Below the pieces are notes generated by a model. The model saw only the letters and a program-made list of their open reading frames with translations. It had not been told where the DNA came from and did no database searches. From positions 1 through 19,911 of the forward strand of contig CAUAJB010000036.1 in the NCBI GenBank assembly GCA_958429225.1: a DNA stretch of 19,911 nucleotides, written 5' to 3'. Positions 7,203 through 12,209 of the stretch are shown here, one piece after another (position 1 is the first letter of the stretch; every line of letters starts with the position of its first letter). Origin of the DNA: an uncultured Collinsella sp. GTDB taxonomy: Bacteria > Actinomycetota > Coriobacteriia > Coriobacteriales > Coriobacteriaceae. A program made the position numbers and the translations under genes.

Positions 7203-7295
7203 CGGCTCGGAAGCGCGCCGTTTCCGTCACGAGCAAGAACCAAAACCGTCTTGTATGCTGATAGAACGTGACGGAAGCGACACGCCCCCGAGCCG
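7203..7295 (-). repeat. 29-bp imperfect inverted repeat between convergent kdgA and gntR
   Basis: Arms at 7203-7231 and 7267-7295 are the same length and match at 24 of 29 positions around a 35-nt loop. All five differences are transitions. On the minus strand four of them become G-U pairs, and the stem is followed by TTTTAAAAG, so a minus-strand RNA hairpin or terminator for gntR is likely. I see no coding region in 7200-7535; it holds this repeat, a second inverted repeat and one dispersed palindrome. Confidence 0.7.
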
Positions 7296-7362
7296 CTTTG
7301 CCTACTCGGCTGGCAGTCGCACTCAACTAAGACACTTCGACAAAAGCCGAACCATCAAAACA

Positions 7363-7427
7363 GCTGCGGCACCGTCTGGAGGAATGGACCCTTGCTTCCG
7401 GTCTTTTCCTCCAAGCGGCGCCGCAGC
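7363..7427. repeat. 21-bp imperfect inverted repeat
   Basis: Arms 7363-7383 (GCTGCGGCACCG...) and 7407-7427 match at 18 of 21 positions around a 23-nt loop. On the minus strand the stem is followed by TGTTTTG. It is downstream of gntR, so terminator or untranslated-region structure is possible. Confidence 0.6.
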
Positions 7428-7455
7428 GTTTTCGTGCCCCGATGTGCCCCGGCAC

Positions 7456-7518
7456 TTGCGATGGAATACGGACTGCTTACACCATCAGAGCCGCAAAACA
7501 ATCCCTATTTCACCGCAA
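7456..7518 (+). repeat. Dispersed 63-bp palindromic repeat, copy 1
   Basis: Arms TTGCGATGGAATACGGACT (7456-7474) and AATCCCTATTTCACCGCAA (7500-7518) flank 25 nt ending in AAAAC. It belongs to a four-member family in this window (also near 8303, 12122 and 15039). It is the most degenerate copy and lies just past the gntR stop codon. Confidence 0.75.
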
Positions 7519-7535
7519 CCAATGAAGGGAACGAG

Positions 7536-8228
7536 TTAGATGGCCGAGTCTTTGGACAGCTCAAAATAGTCGGGATGTAAGGCGATAACCGGGCCCTGCT
7601 CCTCGGGCATCAGATGCAGGTGCGTCTCTGCCAGATAACTCGCCGTGTCGGTATCGCCCCTCTTAATGGCCTCGAGAATCCGGCGATGCTGCCGACGAAT
7701 CGGCTCCCAATCCAGATCCTGCGACACCATACGCAACCAGTTGTATCGCTCAAAATGCGTGTTGACGCTCTTCATCCAATCCCACAACATGTGGCGACCG
7801 GCAATCTCAAAACACGTCTCATGGAACAGGTTGTCCAGATCGAAAAAGCGACGCGTTTCGCTATGATCGAGCGACTCGGACTCGGCAAGAATCTGCTCGA
7901 GCCGCTGCTTTTGCTCGGGCGTGGCGGCCGAACAGCATTTAATAAGCACGCTTCTCTCGAGTTTCTCGCGCAAGAAGCAGGCGTTTTCGGCGTGTTCCAT
8001 GCTGATCTTAGAGACGTAGGTGCCGCTTTTGGGGCGCGTTTCCACCAGCTCCTGCTCACGCAGGCGCACAAAGGACTCGCGAATGGGCGTGCGCCCGATT
8101 CCCGTCTCCTTTTCCAGACCAATCGCCGAAAGACGCGTGCCGGGTTTGAGCTCGGCATAGATAATCTTGGACCGCAATGCGTTGTACGCCTGGTCTTGCA
8201 GGCTCTGATAATGCTGGTGCTGTTCCAT
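7536..8228 (-). CDS. GntR-family regulator with FCD ligand domain
   Basis: A 230-residue FadR-subfamily transcription factor. The N-terminal winged helix includes AYNALRSKIIYAELKPGTRL, GIGRTPIRESFVRL and ELVETRPKSGTYVS. The C-terminal all-helical FCD domain shows the metal-binding pattern of Asp/His residues in FFDLDNLFHETCF, QHRRILEAI and AETHLHL. Such proteins often respond to sugar acids or carboxylates. The start at MEQHQHYQ (8228) has GAGGG 5 nt upstream; the longer frame to 8342 runs through a palindromic repeat. It lies convergent to kdgA and divergent from the membrane-protein gene, so it may be a second regulator of uronate use. Its binding site is not established; GGTGAACGTTCACC at 8392 looks more LacI-like than FadR-like. 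Confidence 0.88.
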   Translation of the reverse strand: MEQHQHYQSLQDQAYNALRSKIIYAELKPGTRLSAIGLEKETGIGRTPIRESFVRLREQELVETRPKSGTYVSKISMEHAENACFLREKLERSVLIKCCSAATPEQKQRLEQILAESESLDHSETRRFFDLDNLFHETCFEIAGRHMLWDWMKSVNTHFERYNWLRMVSQDLDWEPIRRQHRRILEAIKRGDTDTASYLAETHLHLMPEEQGPVIALHPDYFELSKDSAI

Positions 8229-8302
8229 AAAGCCCTCGGATAAGTCCTCGGTTAGTCGAATACCACCATGCAATACTATCGCATCCCCCGCCCCCTCATA
8301 AG

Positions 8303-8365
8303 TTGCGGTGGAATAGTTCCTGCTCAAGGCCTTCAGCAGCAAAAACAGGAACTATTCCACCGTAA
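8303..8365 (+). repeat. Dispersed 63-bp palindromic repeat, copy 2
   Basis: Arms TTGCGGTGGAATAGTTCCT (8303-8321) and AGGAACTATTCCACCGTAA (8347-8365) pair at 18 of 19 positions around 25 nt ending in AAAAC. Pairing extends 2 bp outward (8301-8367). The inner arm differs from the other copies on both sides in a compensating way. Confidence 0.82.
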
Positions 8366-8391
8366 CTACAGCCAACGAGTTGTTGCGATTG

Positions 8392-8405
8392 GGTGAACGT
8401 TCACC
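8392..8405. promoter_or_regulatory. Perfect 14-bp palindromic operator GGTGAACGTTCACC
   Basis: The site is a perfect palindrome with a central CG, LacI-family-like. Its centre is 46-47 bp upstream of the TATACT box at 8445. The 12-bp core recurs upstream of the SDR gene (11144), and near-identical sites occur twice before GH105 (18611, 18652). Confidence 0.75.
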
Positions 8406-8422
8406 TTTTTATTGTTTTTCTC

Positions 8423-8450
8423 TTCGCAAATAAAATCCCGTGCGTATACT
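8423..8450 (+). promoter_or_regulatory. Predicted promoter of the YczE-like gene
   Basis: TTCGCA (8423-8428), 16 bp, then TATACT (8445-8450). The -10 box and the following operator match the kdgK promoter layout; the -35 box is weak. Confidence 0.6.
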
Positions 8451-8459
8451 TAGGCTCAA

Positions 8460-8475
8460 ACGAAACCGATTTCGT
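8460..8475. promoter_or_regulatory. LacI-type operator, same as at kdgK
   Basis: ACGAAACCGATTTCGT is identical over 16 bp to the site at 5081-5096 and begins 9 bp after the -10 box. It places the membrane-protein gene in the same regulon as kdgK. Confidence 0.8.
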
Positions 8476-8478
8476 TGA

Positions 8479-8536
8479 GCATGGGCAATAGGATGCTAAG
8501 ACGCACCCTACCATCTTGGCATCTTATCGCCCATGC
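8479..8536 (+). ncRNA. Conserved 58-nt leader hairpin, copy 2 (unrecognised family)
   Basis: An 18-bp stem (8479-8496 with 8519-8536, beginning GCATGGGCAATA) has one A-C mismatch and one G-U pair around a 22-nt loop containing CACCCTAC. Against copy 1 at 5113-5170, eight left-arm positions differ; six are matched by compensating changes in the right arm. Both copies follow the same operator within a few bases. Confidence 0.75.
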
Positions 8537-8557
8537 AATGCCATTTGCTTTCTTCCC

Positions 8558-8682
8558 GTCTCGTTGGACCTTTAGTCCCATTCCGGCACAGCGAGACACT
8601 TCCTAGACGACTGACCGTGGGGCCGGCTTTTCTGCTTTTGCAGCAGTGCCTCCGATAACCCTCTTTTGCCGGCCCGGGTCAG
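8558..8682 (+). promoter_or_regulatory. Structured RNA element B upstream of the YczE-like gene (riboswitch-like)
   Basis: P1 GTCTCGTTG/CAGCGAGAC (8558-8566/8589-8597) carries a loop with the same AGTCCCATTCCGG as element A. P2 is CTGACC/GGTCAG (8611-8616/8677-8682), P3 GGGCCGGC/GCCGGCCC (8620-8627/8668-8675) and P4 CTGC/GCAG (8632-8635/8640-8643), followed by CAGTGCCTCCGATAACC (8644-8660), identical to element A. Loop TTAGTC (8572-8577) can pair with GACTGA (8609-8614). P2 is directly followed by CTTTTTC, which looks like an intrinsic terminator. The gene starts 33 nt later. Confidence 0.75.
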
Positions 8683-8715
8683 CTTTTTCACACAACCGAA
8701 AGGACGGGTAGCAAC

Positions 8716-9396
8716 ATGCGACCGCTCATCATCATGCATGGCGAGAACATCGACTGGTGCCATACCGTCATCAGAATGCTGATGTATCTGGTGGGCGTTG
8801 CAGTACTGGCACTCGGTATGAGTCTCCAGACGGCATCCGGCCTGGGCGTCGCCGCGCTCACGTGCTTTGCCACAACCCTATCCATGCTCACTGGCAAGAC
8901 GCTCGGCTTTTGGATCACCGCAACCTACGTCGCCTACATCGTGGCGCAATTAGCCATCTTGCGAAGCGAGTTCCAGCCGCGCATCCTGCTCGAGTTGTTC
9001 TTCTCAACGCTGATTGGCGGCTTGACCGACCTCTTCATGGCGGTCAACCCACTGCATCCCACGGCACTCCCCACACAGATTGCGACCATGCTGCTCTCCC
9101 TCGCTGTCACCGCATTTGGCGTAAGTCTCGTCGTCAACATGGGCGTTGTCCCCAACGCGCCCGACGGCTTGGTGCAAGTCATTGCCGAAAAGCTTAAACG
9201 CCGCTTTGGTGACGTAAAAGTCGTGTTTGATTGCTCACATGTCGCCGCCTCGCTCGCGTTGTCGCTGATCTTTATGTACAACCTGGGCGGCTTTGGCGTC
9301 ACGACCGCCATCTCGGCACTGTTCCTGGGCCATGTCATCAACGTCGCCAACAAGCTGTTCGCCCAGCGCTTTATCCGCGCGGCATTCGGAAAATAG
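8716..9396 (+). CDS. YczE/YitT-like multi-pass membrane protein
   Basis: A 226-residue integral membrane protein with about five hydrophobic segments, for example MLMYLVGVAVLALGMSL, FWITATYVAYIVAQLAIL, ILLELFFSTLIGGLTDLFM and IATMLLSLAVTAFGVSLVV. The LQTASGLGVAALTCFATTLS and VVPNAPDGLVQVIAEKL segments resemble the YczE/YyaS/YitT family, whose biochemical role is unsettled. The start at 8716 has AAAGGA about 11 nt upstream. It is preceded by the kdgK-type operator, the same leader hairpin and a copy of the kdgA-leader RNA. By inference it serves uronate metabolism, perhaps as a transporter or export valve for a sugar acid. No transport motif proves this. Confidence 0.82.
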   Translation: MRPLIIMHGENIDWCHTVIRMLMYLVGVAVLALGMSLQTASGLGVAALTCFATTLSMLTGKTLGFWITATYVAYIVAQLAILRSEFQPRILLELFFSTLIGGLTDLFMAVNPLHPTALPTQIATMLLSLAVTAFGVSLVVNMGVVPNAPDGLVQVIAEKLKRRFGDVKVVFDCSHVAASLALSLIFMYNLGGFGVTTAISALFLGHVINVANKLFAQRFIRAAFGK

Positions 9397-9420
9397 CACC
9401 ACCGTAAGAACCCGCGAACA

Positions 9421-9490
9421 GCGCTATACGTTGCTATATCTCACCATACTTTGCTATATCTTGCTATACTTTGCTATATCTTGCTATATC
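9421..9490. repeat. Seven tandem 10-bp units upstream of the ATPase gene
   Basis: Seven contiguous 10-bp units have consensus TTGCTATAYC. Four units are exactly TTGCTATATC; the others are GCGCTATACG, TCACCATACT and TTGCTATACT. The array ends 19 bp before the ATPase start codon. A period of 10 bp places each unit on about the same DNA face. Several units resemble -10 boxes (TATACT), so the array could be a promoter, an operator for a multimeric protein, or both. Confidence 0.85.
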
Positions 9491-9509
9491 TTGAGCAAAG
9501 GTGGCTCAC

Positions 9510-10601
9510 ATGCAAACAAACCCTTTTAAGCCCACAGCAGGTAAAACACCTCCCACGATTATCGGCCGCGAAGATGTGCTCGAAGAATTCAATGAGGGCC
9601 TCGTCAACGGGCCTGGTGCCCCGGGGCGCCTAATGCGCATAGCCGGCGTCCGTGGAACGGGCAAGACGGTCCTCCTTGACGAGTGCTCACGTTTGGCGCA
9701 AAGCCGTGGCTGGACGGTCATAAAAGAGGTCGCAACCGAGGGACTTTGCCAACGCATTCTCGAACAGCTGCAGCCCAAATTCCAGGCCAAACACGCCAGA
9801 TTTGAGCCCACCGTAGCTGGCATATCCATCGGCAGCATAGATATTGAGCGAATCGGCCCATCGCTACGCGACGCCATGAGACAGACAATAACCAAGAATG
9901 GAAATGGCCTGCTCATCACTCTCGACGAGGTTCAAGACGCAGAGCTCGATGAGGTCCGAACGCTCTCCATTGCGATTCAGCAGGTTATCGGCGAAGACCT
10001 TGATATCGCCTTTGTTTTTGCTGGGCTGCCTTCGATGATTGAAAGCATCATCAACGGAAAGACACTTACGTTTTTGCGCCGTGCCCTCCCCTTTGACCTG
10101 AAGGCTGTGGCAGTAACCGAAGTGTCGTACTCCCTCGAGGAAACCATTGAAGCGTCTGGCATGGAGTTGCAGTCAGGTATTGCCGGCCAACTTGCCGAGG
10201 CAACGCAAGGCTATCCTTTCATGATCCAACTCGTTGGATACTACGCATGGCAGTTGGCGAGACGCGCACATACAGCGATTATTGGAGAAGAAGAAGCCGA
10301 GCGCGGCATTGCAACGGCACGCGAACGCTTCTGCGCCATGGTGATTGAGCCCGCGCTGCAGCGCATTCCGCCCACGTGCATCGCTTATCTGCTGAGCATG
10401 GCGTCTTTGGGGCAGACGAGCTCGACCAGCATGGTTGCCGATGCCCTAAACAAAACGCCTCAACAGGTGAGTTCCGTCCGCAGCCGCCTGTTAAGAGAAT
10501 CGATTATCGAGGCTCCCTCGTACGGCAAGGTCTCATTTGCCATCCCCTACATGCGCGACTACCTCTACGAGCACAAAGCCGAACTGGAAGTTGAACTGTA
10601 G
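9510..10601 (+). CDS. ORC/AAA-type ATP-binding protein with C-terminal winged helix
   Basis: A 363-residue P-loop ATPase of the archaeal/ORC1-like AAA type. Walker A is GVRGTGKT (46-53) and Walker B is LLITLDE (134-140). Sensor-like sequence follows (IAFVFAGLPSMIESI), then an arginine-containing lid segment (FLRRALPFDLKAV) and a helical domain. A C-terminal winged-helix-like region is seen at VADALNKTPQQVSSVRSRLL. I prefer ATG at 9510, with AAAGGTGG just upstream; a GTG at 9501 is possible. Compared with the flanking sugar-acid genes it is visibly more AT-rich. It is preceded by a 10-bp repeat array and followed by other repeats, which suggests an inserted accessory unit. The substrate or DNA target is unknown. 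Confidence 0.82.
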   Translation: MQTNPFKPTAGKTPPTIIGREDVLEEFNEGLVNGPGAPGRLMRIAGVRGTGKTVLLDECSRLAQSRGWTVIKEVATEGLCQRILEQLQPKFQAKHARFEPTVAGISIGSIDIERIGPSLRDAMRQTITKNGNGLLITLDEVQDAELDEVRTLSIAIQQVIGEDLDIAFVFAGLPSMIESIINGKTLTFLRRALPFDLKAVAVTEVSYSLEETIEASGMELQSGIAGQLAEATQGYPFMIQLVGYYAWQLARRAHTAIIGEEEAERGIATARERFCAMVIEPALQRIPPTCIAYLLSMASLGQTSSTSMVADALNKTPQQVSSVRSRLLRESIIEAPSYGKVSFAIPYMRDYLYEHKAELEVEL

Positions 10602-10618
10602 AAACGGCAACTGCCCTG

Positions 10619-10770
10619 CAAGACGAAAACCGTTTTCGTACGGATTTAAAGCAGACGTAAACGGTTTTCGTCTTGATTTGCGTACGGAATTAAGACGTAA
10701 ATTGCGCTTTCGTACGCTTATTACCAGACGCAAATTGTTTACGTCCGGCTATGCGTCCCCAATCCAGACG
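10619..10770. repeat. Repeat cluster downstream of the ATPase gene
   Basis: A perfect 17-bp inverted repeat, CAAGACGAAAACCGTTT (10619-10635) and AAACGGTTTTCGTCTTG (10659-10675), lies at the start. AGACG followed by NAAA recurs at 10621, 10653, 10693, 10726 and 10766, spaced 32, 40, 33 and 40 bp. CGTACG occurs at 10637, 10681 and 10711. No coding frame here looks real. The function is unknown; a protein-binding array or the scar of a mobile element are both possible. Confidence 0.65.
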
Positions 10771-10776
10771 AAAAAG

Positions 10777-10807
10777 GCCCCGAGCTCGTGTGAGCTCGGG
10801 GCTCTTT
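10777..10807 (+). terminator. Strong rho-independent terminator
   Basis: GCCCCGAGCTC (10777-10787) pairs perfectly with GAGCTCGGGGC (10792-10802) around GTGT, followed by TCTTT and preceded by AAAAA, so it may act on both strands. It closes the ATPase unit. Confidence 0.9.
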
Positions 10808-10833
10808 GTGCCGCACATCTATGAGAGGGAATC

Positions 10834-11100
10834 GATGCGCATGGGCGCTACTCCACGTAGCCGCCCTGGGATGGCGGCAACCTCGTCGTTCCCCGCCTGA
10901 TGGGCGTGCTCAAGGCATCCGTCCCCCTCTTTATCGAGGTGACCGGCAAAAAGCTCGTCGAGGAAACTATCCGCACGCACCGCGATGTGGCCGACGCCAT
11001 CGCCTCGCGCAATCCCACCGCCGCGCACGACGCGATGTATCTGCACCTGGTGTATAACCGCAACATGATCGCAGAGGGCACGCAGGAACAGAGCGAATAA
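10834..11100 (+). pseudogene. Remnant of a GntR/FCD regulator (C-terminal part)
   Basis: The frame ending at TAA 11098-11100 reads GNLVVPRLMGVLKASVPLF, ETIRTHRDVADAIASRNPTA and DAMYLHLVYNRNMI. This is the end of an FCD ligand-binding domain, with the HR-x-V-x-x-AI and H-x-x-x-N metal-site pattern. Upstream in the same frame there is a TAG at 10858-10860 and no DNA-binding domain, because the terminator and repeats lie there. About 80 codons are left of an expected 220-240. An ATG at 10900 could open a 66-residue peptide, but I see no convincing ribosome-binding site. It is probably an old regulator of the dehydrogenase operon that lies just downstream, truncated when the ATPase/repeat unit arrived. 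Confidence 0.8.
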
Positions 11101-11143
11101 ACGTCCGCGCGACAAGGGCGAGATCACCGTTTACCTTTTAAAA

Positions 11144-11155
11144 GTGAACGTTCAC
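11144..11155. promoter_or_regulatory. Palindromic operator GTGAACGTTCAC upstream of the SDR gene
   Basis: A perfect 12-bp palindrome with a central CG. Its centre is 48-49 bp upstream of the TATACT box at 11198, nearly the spacing seen at 8392. A partial copy, ATGAACGTTT, occurs at 11233. Confidence 0.75.
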
Positions 11156-11162
11156 CTGATTT

Positions 11163-11203
11163 TAGGAGAATCTGATTTTTAAATCCTCCTCTTCTCCTAT
11201 ACT
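11163..11203 (+). promoter_or_regulatory. Predicted SDR operon promoter with inverted repeat over the -10 box
   Basis: TATACT (11198-11203) is the best -10 box; no good -35 box lies 16-18 bp upstream. TAGGAGAA (11163-11170) and TTCTCCTA (11192-11199) form a perfect 8-bp inverted repeat whose right arm overlaps the -10 box, so it could be another regulator site. Confidence 0.5.
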
Positions 11204-11259
11204 GACCTTGTATGAAAACAAGACTTATATAGATGAACGTTTCTTTTGAAAGGATCGCT

Positions 11260-12069
11260 ATGTCTGATCTTATGGACAGCTTCCGTCTGGACGGCAAGGT
11301 CGCACTGGTAACCGGCGCCACCTATGGCATTGGCATGGCTATCGCCGAGGCGCTCGGAGAGGCTGGCGCCAAGATCGCCTTTAACGCACGTCACGCCGAC
11401 AAGGTAGCCGAGGCCGAGAAGCACTACCGCGAGCTGGGCTTTGAGGCTCATGGTTACGTGGCAGACGTCACCGACGAGGCCGTCGTTGCCGAGCTCATCG
11501 CCAAGATCGAGGCCGACTTTGGCACCACGCCCGACATCCTGGTCAACAACGCCGGCGTTATCCAGCGCACCCCGATGCTCGACATGAGCGCCGAGGACTT
11601 CCGCCGCGTCGTCGATATTGACCTCAACGCACCGTTTATCGTGTCCAAGGCCTGCCTGCCCGGCATGATCGCCAAGGGCCACGGCAAGATCATCAACATC
11701 TGCTCGATGATGAGCGAGCTGGGTCGCGAGACCATCGCCGGCTATGCCGCCGCCAAGGGCGGACTCAAGATGCTCACCAAGAACATCTGCTCGGAGTTTG
11801 GCGAGGCCAATATCCAGTGCAACGGCATTGGACCCGGCTACATCGCCACGCCGCAAACCGCACCCCTGCGCGAGACGCAGCCCGACGGCAGCCGCCACCC
11901 GTTTGACCAGTTCATCATTGCCAAGACGCCGGCCGCCCGTTGGGGCACGCCCGAGGATCTGAAGGGCCCCGCCGTGTTCTTGGCTTCCGATGCATCGAAC
12001 TTCGTCAACGGCCACATCCTCTATGTCGACGGCGGAATCCTCGCATACATTGGAAAGCAGCCTCAATAA
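11260..12069 (+). CDS. SDR dehydrogenase, DhuD/KduD-type (2-keto-3-deoxygluconate forming)
   Basis: A 269-residue classical short-chain dehydrogenase. The cofactor motif TGATYGIG is at 18-25 and NNAG at 96-99. The catalytic residues are Ser149, Tyr162 and Lys166 (YAAAK). The C-terminal SDASNFVNGHILYVDGG block is typical of gluconate 5-dehydrogenase/KduD-like enzymes. In uronate pathways this enzyme reduces 2,5-diketo-3-deoxygluconate to 2-keto-3-deoxygluconate with NAD(P)H. I choose MSDLMDSF (11260), with AAAGGA 5 nt upstream, over the ATG at 11233. An RpiB-type isomerase follows, matching the DhuD-DhuI pair described in streptococci for unsaturated uronates. Gluconate 5-dehydrogenase is the alternative, less likely given the neighbours. 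Confidence 0.82.
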   Translation: MSDLMDSFRLDGKVALVTGATYGIGMAIAEALGEAGAKIAFNARHADKVAEAEKHYRELGFEAHGYVADVTDEAVVAELIAKIEADFGTTPDILVNNAGVIQRTPMLDMSAEDFRRVVDIDLNAPFIVSKACLPGMIAKGHGKIINICSMMSELGRETIAGYAAAKGGLKMLTKNICSEFGEANIQCNGIGPGYIATPQTAPLRETQPDGSRHPFDQFIIAKTPAARWGTPEDLKGPAVFLASDASNFVNGHILYVDGGILAYIGKQPQ

Positions 12070-12121
12070 GCGTCGCCGCAACTGCCCACATCAGGTTTCA
12101 TCCACTCGTTTTTCATTTGAG

Positions 12122-12184
12122 TTGCGGTGAGATAAGGATTGGCTTTGGCTTCTATCAGGCAAAACAGTCCGTATTTCACCGCAA
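12122..12184 (+). repeat. Dispersed 63-bp palindromic repeat, copy 3
   Basis: Arms TTGCGGTGAGATAAGGATT (12122-12140) and AGTCCGTATTTCACCGCAA (12166-12184) flank 25 nt ending in AAAAC. It lies between the SDR and isomerase genes, ending 25 nt before the isomerase start, so it would be transcribed and could form an intercistronic hairpin. Confidence 0.8.
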
Positions 12185-12209
12185 GTTAGAAATAGAAAGG
12201 TAATTCGCA

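Noticed and set aside
7255..7580. Small plus-strand open frames of 62-94 codons in the gap before gntR
   Set aside because: They cross the inverted repeats and the dispersed palindrome and end inside or beside gntR; no ribosome-binding site or protein-like composition.
9421..9490. CRISPR array
   Set aside because: Units are 10 bp and contiguous with no spacers; no cas genes are present.
9501..9509. GTG start at 9501 for the ATPase gene
   Set aside because: ATG 9510 has AAAGGTGG at suitable spacing; GTG 9501 overlaps that site. It cannot be fully excluded.
10619..10770. CRISPR-like repeats with 32-40 bp spacing
   Set aside because: The conserved part is only about 9 bp and the intervening sequences share pieces with one another, unlike unique spacers; no cas genes.
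10900..11100. Functional 66-residue protein
   Set aside because: It is the end of an FCD domain without the metal-site core or DNA-binding half, with a stop in frame upstream; treated as a pseudogene remnant.
11144..11155. CRP or FNR binding site
   Set aside because: The half-sites TGA and TCA are separated by 4 bp; CRP/FNR sites need 6. The central CG fits LacI-family sites better.
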